Shown: positions 11,746-22,486, counted from the first letter of the stretch. The stretch: 64,000 nt of DNA from Asterias amurensis (GCF_032118995.1 NC_092665.1:5265501-5329500); one strand, 5' to 3'. The notes: generated by a model from the sequence alone, not told the origin. Numbers and translations: made by a program.

Positions 11746-12105
11746 AAAGGCAGGACACATTAGGTAACTTTCAAGCACTAGTCACGTCTTTCCACTTGGT
11801 GTATCTCAACATATTCTTAAATTAACAAACCCGTGAACATTAATTTGAGCTCAATTGGTCGTCGAAGTTGCGAGAGAATAATGGGAAGACACCCCTTGTC
11901 GCACAAGTTGTGTGCTTTCAGATGCCTTGAATTTGAGACCTCAACAATTCCAGAAAGTACTTCTTCTCAAAAACTAGTTTTCTTCAGAGAGAGCCGTTAC
12001 TCACTCACAATTTGTTTTATACTATTAACATCTATCCATTGCTCATTACCAAGTAAGGTTTTTATGCTTTAATACAATTATTTGTTGAATTTTGAAAGGC
12101 ATTAG
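11746..12105 (+). mobile_element. MITE (GGCAGTGGACAC family), diverged
   Basis: Starts GGCAGGACACATTAGGTAAC and keeps the family core GAGCTCAATTGGTCGTCGAA and GCTCATTACCAAGTAAGG. The right end is degraded. The copies at 34490 and 51480 are the same insertion in units 2 and 3. The 79-residue open frame in it is not a gene. Confidence 0.75.
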
Positions 12106-12715
12106 AAAATGCTTCAAAACAACAGAATTTAGCCATTAACTTATGGTTTGTTGTAACGTACCCCAGAAAAGGTGTCTTCAAATAAAAATCCTCAGTTTGT
12201 TGAAAGAAAAAGCTTGACTTGAGTAGTAAAACGTTCGTGTAATGTAGACCTAAGCAATACACAACTGACCTAATGTTGCTTTATGTGCTTGCAAATTAGC
12301 CTGTTCTGACAAAATACATTAATATTGATAGTGTATTTTCTTTTTATTTGACCTCGTTTGATGTAACAATTTAATTTAAAATTTAATCAATGTCTGTTCA
12401 ATGATAAAAAGCGAAACTACCGTGGGAGTTTCGAGCCAAGGGGGCAATGATGTGTTATAGAAACAATTAGGTGAATATTTTTGCTCGAATAAGATGAAAA
12501 TGTTATGTTTATTTAAACAAAACTAACTTCGGTGTGCTAGTGTAGTCAACACATTCACTTTACTTACCAATCGGGCACTTCGAGCCGGATGGTGGCGCAT
12601 TACTTCTTCCTTTTAATTTGTTTAAGTTTACAGATTTTAGTGATTGGTAACTGTAAATGTAATCATTCGATAAATATGTTCTGGGGATTGATAAAAAGTG
12701 ATCAGACAGAAACAA
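12106..12715. other. Noncoding, shared by the three units
   Basis: AT-rich sequence conserved in units 2 (about 34815-35420) and 3 (about 51830-52465). No gene recognised. Confidence 0.5.
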
Positions 12716-12717
12716 AA

Positions 12718-12999
12718 TCACACTACAATTGCACGCACGTTAATCTCCCCAGCTGATGGCTCTGTGGTGCCCGGAAGCTCAGTGGTGACCTTATCATCGT
12801 GAGACTTACACGGTCTATTGGAGGGAAATGGTTGATCACCCTGGGGAGCCCCATGTGATCTTGACGTCACATTTGAAATAATATTTACAAACTGGGGGGG
12901 GGGGGGTCGAACACACACACTAAGTCCACAATAACATCCGAGTATTATAAATAACGCCCTCTGTTGGTCTAACAATTTTGCAGCCTTAGTTTTAACCAT
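12718..12999 (-). CDS. Doubtful small open frame conserved in unit 2
   Basis: A 93-residue frame starting MVKTKAA and containing LFIILGCYCGLSVCVRPPP. The same frame exists in unit 2 (35426-35690). The two visible indels between copies are multiples of three: a longer G run giving four instead of three prolines, and an 18-base insertion giving LPGTTE. It lies just downstream of the ALP stop codon, so it may be 3' untranslated sequence. I recognise no family. Confidence 0.2.
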   Translation of the reverse strand: MVKTKAAKLLDQQRALFIILGCYCGLSVCVRPPPPQFVNIISNVTSRSHGAPQGDQPFPSNRPCKSHDDKVTTELPGTTEPSAGEINVRAIVV

Positions 13000-13748
13000 G
13001 GCTTTAATCTCCTCTAATATTCGGAAAGGCGAGTGTCAAAGGTTTCCGATGATACCATAATGTACGTGGGGGTACCGAACGACTACTCTGCGAGGAATAC
13101 AAATCAGCGATACTTCGAGCTTTGTAGAAATAAAAGGGGCACAAATGAAACAAAAGTACGTTTACTTAACAAAATCATGTTTTTTTTTTATAGCTTCGTG
13201 ACTAAAATTAAGTTATCTGAATATTGACAATGAAAATATAGATCCTAAAGAAGTAGAACAAAAAACATTGTTACAAAATAAAAACCTCTCCACAACGACC
13301 CCTTCCACATAATGAAACCGTCCATTGCACGCTAATGCATTGCGCGAAATTTTACTCATTTTCACAGAGCGGGTCACTGGTCTCTGGCTACCACGGCGAA
13401 CAAGTATATGGACGAGGCAAGGAAACACCAGGGCTACGTTAATATAAAGATCGCAGGTTCATAAATGTCCAAGTAATTTGTTTTTGTGATTTGTTTTCAT
13501 CAAACATTAAACTAAAATGTATCCAGTCAGTTTCTCATTTAGGCCTGGCGTTCTTTTTTTTTTTTTTATCTGTATGATTCAAAAGTGATATTACTGGAAA
13601 AAGTCGGTCTGATTTAAGCGGCTGTAAAAAAAGGTTAACAGATGTCATGTTTGTGGTTGTTTGTTTTACTGTTTGCAAACACGATTAAACTATAATATTG
13701 GCTGTCTTTGCTATAAACTGGACAAAATACATTCATTGAATTTCTTTT

Positions 13749-13996
13749 TCAATCTATAAACTTCCGTACGAAAGAAAACAACAGTAAAGCCAAAATGGAA
13801 TTTGGTCCAGTAGAGGGCGCCCCATTGTGGCAGTTTAACCCGGAAGCATATCTGACCACGTGGGCATTGTAGTGCTGTTCATGTACCCCGTGAAAAAGAT
13901 GCGACATTGGTCCATTGGCGTAAATAGTGACGTCTTCTCCACCATGAGTCTCTGAATCAATTGGGACAAGCGCTGGATGGTGAAAATCGGCAGCCT
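13749..13996 (-). pseudogene. ALP copy 1, last exon
   Basis: Encodes EAADFHHPALVPIDSETHGG onward. ETHGGEDV supplies a zinc-ligand histidine, and HLFHGVHEQHY is the conserved C-terminal motif. The end NSILALLLFSFVRKFID is a short hydrophobic tail consistent with a GPI-anchor signal. Acceptor TTTGTGCAG, phase 1; stop TGA at 13749-13751. Confidence 0.9.
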
Positions 13997-14230
13997 CTGC
14001 ACAAACAAATAATAAAACAATGTTTATCACAACACAAGTAAAATAGTTGGCAAAGGGGCACTTTCCCTTGGCAAAATCGTGTTTGCAATAACTTCCCTGT
14101 AACTTTGCAAAGTTATATGTTTAAGATTTAAAATATTTCAAAAAGTCTGTATATACTCGGATTTAATTTTACTGAGTGGTGTACCTGAGTGGTATAAACC
14201 AATACTCAAAGTAATCAATTGGAGCTTTAC

Positions 14231-14325
14231 CTGTGTTGGTATCCGTCAGATTCCGTCTCGAACCATTCCTTCAGGGCCGTTTGCATATGAGAGTGTTGTA
14301 AATGGCAAACCGTCATTCATCAGAC
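14231..14325 (-). pseudogene. ALP copy 1, exon 7, with 28-base deletion
   Basis: Encodes LMNDGLPFTTLSYANGP, the family's PFTxLxYGNGPG motif, then runs out of frame. Unit 2 has 28 extra bases here that restore the expected 123-base length. About 170 bases of the upstream intron are also missing compared with unit 2. Confidence 0.85.
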
Positions 14326-14419
14326 CTTGACATTTATGCAAAACCATTTTGTTGTAAAGAAACAGTCTCTCTTTAAATTAATTGTATACTATTTTGCATA
14401 CAAATGAGATTTTGAAAGA

Positions 14420-15500
14420 TATAGCTTTTAATTGTTCAAAGACACTGGCACTATTGGTAATTGTCAGAGACAAAAAAAATATCAAACGTCGAAGTTGCGA
14501 GATAATAATGAAAGAAAAACACCCTTGTCACACGAAGTTGTGTGCTTTTAGATGCTTGATTTCGATACATGAAACTCTAAGTCTCAGGTCTCGAAATCAA
14601 ATTCGTGAAAAATTACTTCTCGAAAACTACGTTACTTCAGAGGGAGCCGTTTCTCACAATTTTTTACACTATCAACAGCTCTCCATTATTTGTTACCAGT
14701 ATTAAGTAAGGTTTTATGCTAATAATTATTTTGAGTAATTACCAATAACAATAACATAACATAACAATTAATATTTATAAGGCGCTATTCCATCAAGATC
14801 ATAGCGCACTAGAAAGAAATTAACTTGGAAAAAGGTGAGTCTTAAGGACTTTACGAAAAGCAGACAGAGTATTAGATTCCCTAATGGCAGTTGGGAGATT
14901 GTTCCAAATCATGGGCCCAGCCACACTGAAAGCCTTCTGACCTAAAACTTTGTTTGCTCGGGGAACATTAAAGCGATTGATCGAAGAAATCGTGGAGGAG
15001 TGTAATGGGACAGTAAAAGTGGTTATAATGAGGTGTAGTTTTGTTAAAGCATAAAAACGAGAAGAGCAATCTTAAAATGGGTTCGTTCTCTAATTGGTAG
15101 CCAGTGATATTCCCTAAGTGATGGGGTAATAATATGTTCTCTCAAGGGTGTGGAACATACTAAACGAGCTGCACTAGTTTGTAGTCTTTGAAATCTGTCC
15201 AATTCATATGACGTTGCACCAAATAAAAGGAGATTGCCATAGTCAATACGAGAGAGGACTAAAGCTCTGACAACATGATGGAGAGTATCCTTATCCAGGT
15301 ACCGTTTGATTCTCCTTAAGTTACTTAATTGAAAATTTATTGATTGGCAGTGGCTGGAAACTTGCTTGATCATTGTCATATTATGAGAATCAAATTTTAT
15401 TTATAAGTTGCTGACAGAATCAGTAGGGTCAATCGATGTATCAGTTTTATTTTCATTGAGCTTGAGCTTGTTAGAAGTCATAGTGTCCACTGCCTTTAAA
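14420..15500 (+). mobile_element. MITE interrupted by a LINE
   Basis: The body runs from AAGACACTGGCACTATTGGT at about 14440 to AATTACCAATA near 14746. It resumes after the LINE with ATAGTGTCCACTGCCTTTAA at about 15480-15499. The same nested pair is in unit 2, so the LINE insertion predates the duplication. Confidence 0.8.
14747..15478 (-). mobile_element. 5'-truncated LINE, reverse transcriptase end
   Basis: The minus strand encodes the C-terminal part of a non-LTR reverse transcriptase of CR1/L2/jockey type: RRIKRYLDKDTLHHV, LVLSRIDYGNLLLFG, RLQTSAARLVCSTP and LREYHWLPIRERTHFK. The 3' tail has the typical GGCGC...TATAAAT ending in AT-rich short repeats at 14747. The copy in unit 2 is more complete; this one lacks about 70 internal bases near 15440. 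It is dead and sits inside a MITE. Confidence 0.85.
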
Positions 15501-15524
15501 GTTATAATTGTGGATGAAACTTAC

Positions 15525-15725
15525 CTCCTCTGCCGAGTATTGGACTACCACGATCAGCTGCTCCTCCTATAGAGAGTACATGGCTATGGTCGGCAATTAC
15601 AATAAATAAAGTCTCCATTTCATTGGTCATTGACATCGCCTTGGCTACAGCCTTATCCATTGCAATGGTATCATGCAGGGCGTGGTAGGCTAACCCGTCA
15701 TGATGCGCATGGTCAATTCGGCCAC
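15525..15725 (-). pseudogene. ALP copy 1, exon 6, metal-binding
   Basis: Encodes GGRIDHAHHDGLAYHALHD and FIVIADHSHVLSIGGAADRG, carrying metal ligands (D, H, H and the DH of ADHSH). Acceptor CACCAAG and donor GTAAGT are intact, phase 1 to phase 1. The usual Thr of TADHSH is Ile here but Thr in unit 2. Confidence 0.93.
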
Positions 15726-15824
15726 CTTGGTGTATCAATTCAAGATAGTATGATTTATTTGTGTTTGAATTATTGACATTTTATGAAAAATCTGGTAGTG
15801 TGTCTTGTTCGTGAAGAATGTTCA

Positions 15825-16135
15825 CGCTGTCACCATCTTGGTCATGTTCCCTGTTTCCATAATAGTAATGAATGCTAACATTCATTGCGCAAACATGGCA
15901 CCAGCCTCAGTTTGGTTACAATGAAGTATAAAGTCAAGATGGCCACACCGTGATAAAGGTTTATAATCACGCTGTCACCATCTCGGTCATGTTCCCAGTT
16001 TCCATAACAGTAATGAATGCTAACATTCATTGCGCAAACATGGCACCAGACTATTATTTTGTCCAGCCTCAGTTTTGTTACAATGAGTTTGAATGGAGTA
16101 AAATCAAGATGGCCACACCGTGATAAAGCAACATC
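15825..16135. repeat. Tandem duplication, about 137 bp
   Basis: The segment TCACGCTGTCACCATCT through CATTGCGCAAACATGGCACC occurs twice, and the following GATGGCCACACCGTGATAAA also recurs. Present in unit 2 at about 38940-39260. Confidence 0.75.
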
Positions 16136-16514
16136 ATAGACGGAGTTTTTGTCAACCAAGATTCGAAAACTAGGAATACATAGATAACAAACGATGGCCC
16201 TAGTTTTTAAAAATGTTTGTTTACAACCAAATTACAAGTTTGCAGAAAAGTCTACTTTGGTGACAAAATCTAGTAGGTTGGTTACATGTTTGCTATATTA
16301 TTTGGCCGTCCATGCCAACCTGCGTGGTCTTGTTATCAACAATGAAAATACATACAATCTGTGACTGGACAATGGCATCAAAGATGCCGGACAATGTAAA
16401 TACTCCATATAACGAGGTTTCAGATTGTCAATGATTTTCTAAGCCTCAAAAAAAAGAGGTAGGGCCTATAACGATAACCTCTTGTGAAACAGCAGCAATG
16501 ACACAAAGGGCTCC

Positions 16515-16777
16515 TGTAGTCTTGTCCGAGGTATTTTACGCAAGCACCGGCTCGCTACTATGAATTCAAGAACTGCATAGTTACTATACTGCACGGTATA
16601 TAACATTACTTAATACCGTGGGGTCGAAGCATGGTTTTTCGAGGTTGTTGTACCTCATACAACGAGGCTGCAACTAGACTCGGTATCAAGTACTGTTATG
16701 TACCGTGCGGTATAGTATATATGCAGTTCGTGAATTCAGAGCGGGTCGGTGCTTGCGTATAGAGGCTTGGACAAGGC
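16515..16777. mobile_element. Foldback element with about 100-bp arms
   Basis: The left arm (about 16525-16625) and right arm (about 16680-16775) are inverted copies through GCAAGCACCG, GAATTCAAGAACTGCATA and CTATACTGCACGGTA. It is flanked by GGGCTC on both sides, a possible target duplication. Unit 2 keeps only the left part. Confidence 0.8.
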
Positions 16778-16848
16778 TAGGGCTCATGAAACCAATTAAC
16801 CAACACTCTACAAAAACCAGAAACCTGTATGTTGTAATAATAACTTAC

Positions 16849-16989
16849 CCTCAACCATAAGGAAGAACCCGTCTTTGTCCTTCTGAAGTATCTCGATGGC
16901 CTTTTCTACCATCTCAGACAATGAGGGCTCACCCCCTACGTCATTCATTCGGTTACCTTCAAATTGCATGTGACTGGGCTCAAACAAAC
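16849..16989 (-). pseudogene. ALP copy 1, exon 5
   Basis: Encodes [16 protein letters not shown] and [14 protein letters not shown] through GFFLMVEG. The conserved ALP glutamates LFEP and VEG are metal or structural ligands. Acceptor TTTCAG and donor GTAAGT are intact; 141 bases, phase 1 to 1. Confidence 0.93.
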
Positions 16990-17184
16990 CTGAAAGGTAA
17001 GCAAAGTTAATACCACTGTCAAATAAAAGTTTCTATATTAAATCGTCCTGGTTAATTATAAAATACAAACTTAAGACGGACACGTAATATTATTGTGATA
17101 TAATAATAATAAAAACTGAGTGCAAACAAAGTAATGTAACGCTGTACAACCAATAATTTTGGTTTGCTTGAATATAAAACGTGT

Positions 17185-17810
17185 TAAAGACACTGGGGAC
17201 CTTTGGTAACTGTCAAAGACCAGTCGTCACTTGGTATATCTCAACATATGCATAAAATATTACAAACCTGGAGCGCGTTTTGGCGACCCTAACCAGAAAC
17301 ATATTTGAGCTTTGGCTATTGGTCGAGCGTGTTCGGTTGAACCGCTGTTCCGACCAAACCGTAACCGACTTGTTGGCTCGATTAGGCTTGGTTTTAAGAT
17401 GGCGAACTCTAAAAACTAACGGAAAACGTACTGAAATTCTTTTAAAAATGAAATACTTTGAAGCATAACAATTCAATAATGTTGATAAAATTACAAAGAC
17501 TAAGTTCCATTCCTCGGTAATAAAATGACGGCAATATATTTTGAGAGCATAAATTTTCAAGAGATGTACCTACGTCATGAACTTTTTCTGGTTACCGACC
17601 CATTTTCGCGTAGCTCTCTGCATTTTTTTCTTCGGTCAGTGAATTTGACGTCAGCAACTTGTTTCTGGTCATGGTCGCCAAAACACTCCGCCCCTGTTAA
17701 AATTTGAGCTCAATTGGTCGTCGAACTTGCGAGATAATAATGAAAGAAAAAATACCCTTGTCACACGAAGTTGTGTGCTTGAATTCGAGATCAACGGCAC
17801 CTAGCCTAAA
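17185..17810 (+). mobile_element. MITE interrupted by a small DNA transposon
   Basis: The left part is AAAGACACTGGGGACCTTTG through AAATATTACAAACCT (to 17269). The right part resumes at TTAAAATTTGAGCTCAATTG (about 17697) and decays after GTTGTGTGCTTGAATTCGAG. The rest of the 3' half is lost. Confidence 0.75.
17270..17692. mobile_element. Small DNA transposon nested in a MITE
   Basis: Inverted ends: left GCGTTTTGGCGACCCTAACC, right (reverse complement) GTGTTTTGGCGACCATGACC, about 30 bases each. 423 bp with no transposase, absent from the MITE consensus, and present in unit 2 at 40271-40692. Confidence 0.8.
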
Positions 17811-18003
17811 GCCCAAGCCAAATAAGTGACACAACCTTCGATACCAAAATGAAACCCTCTACCAAACCAACATCCTAGACCTATTAACATGAACATTTAG
17901 CCCAAGATTTATGCGGCGCATAAAGGTTGTAGGCACAATCATGTTCCGAACGACAGACGATTGTTCGTACTTGTTCAAATTGGTACATAAAACAACAACT
18001 CAC

Positions 18004-18102
18004 CTAAAAGGTTGTCAGTTTCAAGTGGATTGACGTCTTTAAATTGTTCCAAATTCCACACGTACTTGCTGTTTGTCTTGTCTTTACCTGCTTGCCATTC
18101 GT
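18004..18102 (-). pseudogene. ALP copy 1, exon 4
   Basis: Encodes DEWQAGKDKTNSKYVWN and FKDVNPLETDNLLG, equivalent to the family segment that ends DYLLGLFEP. Phase 1 to 1, with intact AAG acceptor and GTGAGT donor. The translation is identical in unit 2. Confidence 0.9.
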
Positions 18103-18356
18103 CTTAAACAAAACATAATATTGTAAAACAACTAGTGAAACAAATCCTTGCTTGATTGTTTCAATTCGCAGTATATAGCAAGAGCATCATGTGACCGAAA
18201 GAAAATTAAATGCTGTGGAACTATAACAAACATCTATAAAGTCAAGGTTTGATCAAGTGAAACTATTTTGATGAGAGATGCTTCTACAAGAACACAACAT
18301 TTTAAAAGAACATAAACAGACAAGAATAATTATAAGATGAATAGATTCATTACCAT

Positions 18357-18742
18357 TAAAGACACTGGACTATATTGGTAATTGTCAAAGACCAGTCTTC
18401 TCACTTGGTGTATATCAACATTATGCATAAAATAACAAACCTATGAAAATTTGAGCTCAATTTGTCGGCGAAGTTGCGAGATAATAATGAGAGAAAAAAA
18501 CACCCTTGTCACACGAAATTGTGTGCTTTCAGATGCTTAATTTGGGGCCTTCAAAATCTAATTATGAGGTCTCGAAATCAAATTCGTGGAAAACTACTTC
18601 TTTGTCGAAAACTACGTTACTTCATAGGGAGCCGTTTCTCACAATGTTGTATACTATCAACCTCTCCCCATTACTCTTTACCAAGTAAGGTATGCTAACA
18701 ATTATTTTGAGTAATAACCAATAGTGTCCACTGCATATAAAT
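18357..18742 (+). mobile_element. MITE, nearly complete (left partner of the unit-2 fusion)
   Basis: Runs from TTAAAGACACTGGACTATAT to CAATAGTGTCCACTGCATAT, with the whole family core. Its left part matches the left part of the chimeric MITE at 41357. Confidence 0.9.
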
Positions 18743-18767
18743 AAGTTCGTCTGGATTGTTGATGATC

Positions 18768-18940
18768 ATGAAAAAAAAGATTCGTTTTTACAAATCCAAA
18801 AATATGTACGATGTTACTAAACATATAATTGACAAAGCTCCTAGATAGGAGTAAAACGTAACTACTAGTACTAAATTATATGTAAAGTATACATCATACA
18901 TAATTTTGGATTTGTAAATACGAATCTTTTATTTCAGATT
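18768..18940. mobile_element. Foldback element
   Basis: AAAAGATTCGT and TTTACAAATCCAAAA near 18773-18808 are inverted near 18902-18932 (TTTTGGATTTGTAAATACGA). The middle is AT-rich and noncoding. Confidence 0.75.
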
Positions 18941-19029
18941 CATTACCACTTTATATTCAAGTACATTCCTCCTATCTTCTATAACTACGCACCATGCTGT
19001 CTCTATGGTAATGTCAGCGCCTTGTGGCT

Positions 19030-19316
19030 CATGGACAGTTATCGATTCACCATTATCGACTTACCAATATTGATTTACCATGGTCGTTTCAACATTATCT
19101 TTTCCCATTATCGATTCTCCATTTCTGATACACAGTTATATTTTTACGACTATCGGTTCACCGTTATTGATTCACAAATATTATCGAATCACCATTCTCG
19201 ATTCACCAACATCGAGTAGTCGTTATTGGTTTACAAATATCGACTCACCAATATCGACTAATTATTATCGATCAAATTATTGATTCACCATTATCAATTC
19301 AGCATTTTTGATTTCA
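19030..19316. repeat. Degenerate minisatellite, about 15-bp unit
   Basis: Repeated variants of TTATCGATTCACCA fill about 285 bases in an ALP intron. The unit is imperfect and there are no unique spacers, so this is not a CRISPR array. Confidence 0.8.
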
Positions 19317-19419
19317 GTAGCTCGGTTTCTATGGAATCTGGATGGGATCAGAAGCTGTTAAAGCAAAATGGTGCAATAGTCATCAATAATTGGGTTTAAG
19401 TTTTATCAGGTTTACAAAC

Positions 19420-19531
19420 CAATGAGATTTCGTCCATCATTTCTAGATCCAGCTTTAGAAGAGTCTCTAGGATACTCTGGGTCGGCAGCTTCTCTCGGTA
19501 ACATTTCCATCCTTCCCCCACCCATTATAAC
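19420..19531 (-). pseudogene. ALP copy 1, exon 3
   Basis: Encodes VIMGGGRMEMLPREAADPEY through GSRNDGRNLI, the conserved VIMGGGR segment. Phase 0 start, phase 1 end, acceptor GCCAG. The donor is GTTTGT, weaker than the others. Absent from unit 2. Confidence 0.9.
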
Positions 19532-19647
19532 CTGGCATAGATTCATGAAGAATTAGTATAAAAATGACCGTACCATGAAGTTGGTGGTCGGCATGCAGCA
19601 ATGACTAGCAGGAAGGGTATTCTAAGAATCTGCTTCTTAAATAGACG

Positions 19648-21232
19648 GACACCTAGCCTTGACTCAAGGCTGTTGGCGTAGTGTGCCCCGGCCCGGCGCG
19701 ATTCGGCAGTCTGCACGCTGTGCATACACGAACAATGTACATGTATACAGTACATTGTATGTACAGTACATTGTACAGTGAGAACTGTGAGCGAAGTCGT
19801 GAGTACGGTCGTGTCTTTCTACTTTCAACCTCGCACACGTGGCTCAAACAACAGCCTTGATGGGTCTGTAACAGCTTTATCGGAATTCCGATAAAAGGGC
19901 GTGCATGATCTGGGCATGTCATTCTAAACATTGGCCAATCACAAGCGCGATTGAGAATGACGTATTACTGCTAGCAATCATGCCACGTCCATGTGTGTAT
20001 GTTTGTGTGTGTAACGCTGTACGCTAGCTAGCTGTATGGACATGAGCGTGGTGTCACTATGGTGTATAATGGGTCTGAATGCGCTGCCGGACGGTACTCG
20101 GGCTACCGATGTGAGCCGGACAAGCCTCGCTCGGTCGGTACGGTGTCAAAAAACTTCAAAGTGAGGAGGGGTTCCTTGGCCCCGTTGTCTTGTGTTTCAT
20201 TATAACACGAGGACTAGCATCAGTACAATGTAGCTGGTAGATTTGTCCCTGAATGGGAAGCTGCTTTACTATAAGTGTAACGTTGTAGTGTAGTAGTATG
20301 GCAAGAGTTAGTTTATGAAATTGATCTTTACTTGTAGTTGTTGTTCAGCCACACGCCATCTTCTACCGTCTGGTATGTTTTTGACCAACACATAATTTAT
20401 TTTCGATCCCCAACTTTGATTTACTGCGAGAAACGTAACGCATAGTATGTGTAGACAAAATAAACAGCTGGGTTTCTTATCTCATCTGGTCTGAAATGGG
20501 GAAAACAGAATCTTATTAAATGTTAGTGCTTCAAGGGGATGGGGTATGCCCAACATAATTCTAACCAAGTAGCCATTGCCGGAAACCCATGACACCTTGA
20601 TACTTTTTGAACTTTTCTCAAACACACTTCACACACTGTATGGTCCCATTTTCTTCCTTCGTATTTTTAAATCCATGATTGGTGCATTAAACTTGGTTGT
20701 TTTATCTTGTTGAAAGCTTCTGCAGTTGTGCCACGATGTAGGCTACTGTTGCAAATTATACACCATTGATTTACACAACTTTGTTTTAGGGTAGGGATTT
20801 CTTCCTCTCGCCCGCCGCCATTGCATTTTTTTGCACAGCAGCCACGGCTTGTTGTTTACGTCGGAGCACGTGCGTGTGCTTGCAGAACGTTGTGATTGAC
20901 ATCGCAGCAAGAGTTTATAGGTCAACCAACAACCAATGAGAACGGGTTGTTAGTAATATTACCATAATGAGCTCCGCCCTAAATTTTGGCAGTTACAAAA
21001 CCATCAAGGCGCTACTTAGAAAGTACTCATGATGTACCATACGTGTACCATACAGATGGTACATGTAATGTACAAACATACAGTAGGTATGTGTGTGTAC
21101 ATACGCTGTACACGTATTATATGCACTGTGTTATGTATGGGGTGCGCTGGCGGAACTCAGCGACGGGGACTGGGATTTTGCAGGTCGCGGCTGGCTGTAG
21201 CGCCTTGATCAAGGCTAACGGACACCATGCAT
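19648..21232. mobile_element. Probable transposon with TAGCCTTG ends, in an ALP intron
   Basis: The left end has TAGCCTTGACTCAAGGCTG near 19653. The right end, read in reverse, has TAGCCTTGATCAAGGCGC near 21215. The subterminal parts are rich in GTAC motifs (ATGTACAGTACATTGTAC near 19760, mirrored near 21040-21110). About 1.6 kb with no recognisable transposase. Confidence 0.55.
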
Positions 21233-21508
21233 AAGGTGATACTGACAAGTTTGAAATAATGGCTTTCGCCAACCTTTCATTATGTAGCACGCTTGAAAAA
21301 TTCTATAAATTGATTAACTGTTCTATATCGTTCTAATTTAACATCTATTATGTTCTATATCGAGTGCTTCCAGCTACCTGTCGGTCAGTTTGTGAGATAC
21401 TTTGATTCAAAAACCATAACACCCATGACAGAGGGTGGCGAATAATCAAACGGTACATTCAGAATAGTGAACGCAAACACTGGTTTGTGTCAATGTTGCA
21501 GATTGTAC

Positions 21509-21686
21509 CTGTGTATCCTGTCCGAGTGTTATGAGTTGCTGTGAGCGATGTCAATGCAACCGATGTCAGTTTCCTTCTGCGGTATATCAGAGTCACACAC
21601 CCAGTCTCGATGGGGCGAATGTGCGTAAAGTGCGGCAGGGGTAGCGTGTGTCACACGGGCAGTGCTGACGAATCCCGTTGCCTTGC
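21509..21686 (-). pseudogene. ALP copy 1, exon 2, frameshifted
   Basis: Encodes GKATGFVSTARVTHATPAAL, YAHSPHRDWVCDSDIP and GCIDIAHS. The THATP motif carries a conserved Mg/substrate-site His-Thr. After CIDIAH the frame meets a stop. Skipping two bases gives QLITLGQDTQ, which joins VIMGGG of exon 3 exactly at the donor, so a small indel of about two bases is inferred. Acceptor CTAAAG, donor GTACAA. Confidence 0.88.
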
Positions 21687-21852
21687 CTTTAGAAAGCACA
21701 CAAAGCAACGAAAACCTAATTTATTAGCTATATTATATTCGATCGATACAATTTCAAGAACACAAGATTAAAATTATTACAAAACACATGACAACAAATC
21801 AATGAAAGTAAATCATAATTATTACACACATATTGACTGGCAATGAGGTAAT

Positions 21853-21976
21853 TGTACGTCTACCCCCGAGGGACTTTGAGTGACCAGAAGAGGGACCTAT
21901 TTCCCGAGGCTGAAGGCCAAGGGAAATAGGCACCTCTTCTGGTCACTAACATGCCCGAGGGGGGAATAGACGTACA
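21853..21976. repeat. Long near-perfect hairpin (foldback MITE)
   Basis: GTGACCAGAAGAGGGACCTA is inverted as AGGCACCTCTTCTGGTCAC around a short GGCTGAAGGCC loop. The arms extend outward through CCCCGAGG/CCCGAGGGG to GTACGTCTA and TAGACGTAC. Total about 124 bases. Confidence 0.9.
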
Positions 21977-22246
21977 CTAGTACCGAATTGTGTCGGTCTT
22001 AAATGTGAAATAACAACAACACGTGGAAAAGAAAGGATGTTTTGTAGTTGCTGTTCACGGTTCAAGTCAAGAGAGGGCGCTGTAACCGGGCACTATTTTC
22101 AAAGAGCTAGTTCCCGCAAAACACATGCGCCGATCACTAGACTAAGCTCATCCCACGAGACCGTGTTCAGCCAACCAGAATACAGAAAAGGCAAGAGGTG
22201 TGTTATAAAACATTATATGAATATGTTGACGTTCTTTTAAACTTAC

Positions 22247-22421
22247 CAGACTTTTGAGCAGATATCATAACAGACTCCACATTAGCATTGAGACTAGATT
22301 TACAATCTCCTTTAATAGCAGAATCGTCTAGCCCTATCACTGCTGTCTTGGTTTTAACACCACTAAAATAAGCAGTAGCCGTACCAGCCGAGTCCGGTAC
22401 TTGCCTATCGGTATTGTAGGT
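22247..22421 (-). pseudogene. ALP copy 1, exon 1 found (catalytic serine)
   Basis: Encodes TYNTDRQVPDSAGTATAYF and SGVKTKTAVIGLDDSAI through VMISAQKSG. The PDSAGTATAY serine is the ALP nucleophile. Phase 0 acceptor (CCCCTAG) and phase 1 donor (GTAAGT). It would join exactly to an exon ending VALSK, such as the one at 63480, but no such exon lies directly upstream here. Confidence 0.93.
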
Positions 22422-22486
22422 CTAGGGGACAGGAAATAGTCACAGACTGATTTTATGCGCCGTATTTTTGACCAGGTGGGCGCACT

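Larger units (their letters stand above)
13749..22421 (-). pseudogene. Alkaline phosphatase gene body, copy 1 (damaged)
   Basis: Eight minus-strand exons with matching splice phases spell out most of a metazoan alkaline phosphatase, a GPI-anchored zinc/magnesium ectoenzyme that hydrolyses phosphate monoesters. In transcript order they are 22247-22421, 21509-21686, 19420-19531, 18004-18102, 16849-16989, 15525-15725, 14231-14325 and 13749-13996. The catalytic serine (PDSAGTATAY) and metal-ligand motifs (THATP, VEGGRIDHAHHD, ADHSH, ETHGGED) are present. The N-terminal exon with GDGMG is not found upstream; two transposons lie where it is expected. Exon 2 is frameshifted by about two bases before its donor, and exon 7 has a 28-base deletion relative to unit 2. 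Together these make a functional enzyme unlikely. The introns carry a LINE, several MITEs and foldbacks. Confidence 0.88.

Noticed and set aside
11833-12072. Recurrent 70-80-codon frame starting MNINLSSIGRR in several places
   Set aside because: It lies inside MITE copies and the frame is broken differently in each. It is a by-product of the repeat.
19030-19316. Possible CRISPR or zinc-finger-type repeat
   Set aside because: Degenerate 15-bp minisatellite with no spacers and no maintained frame.
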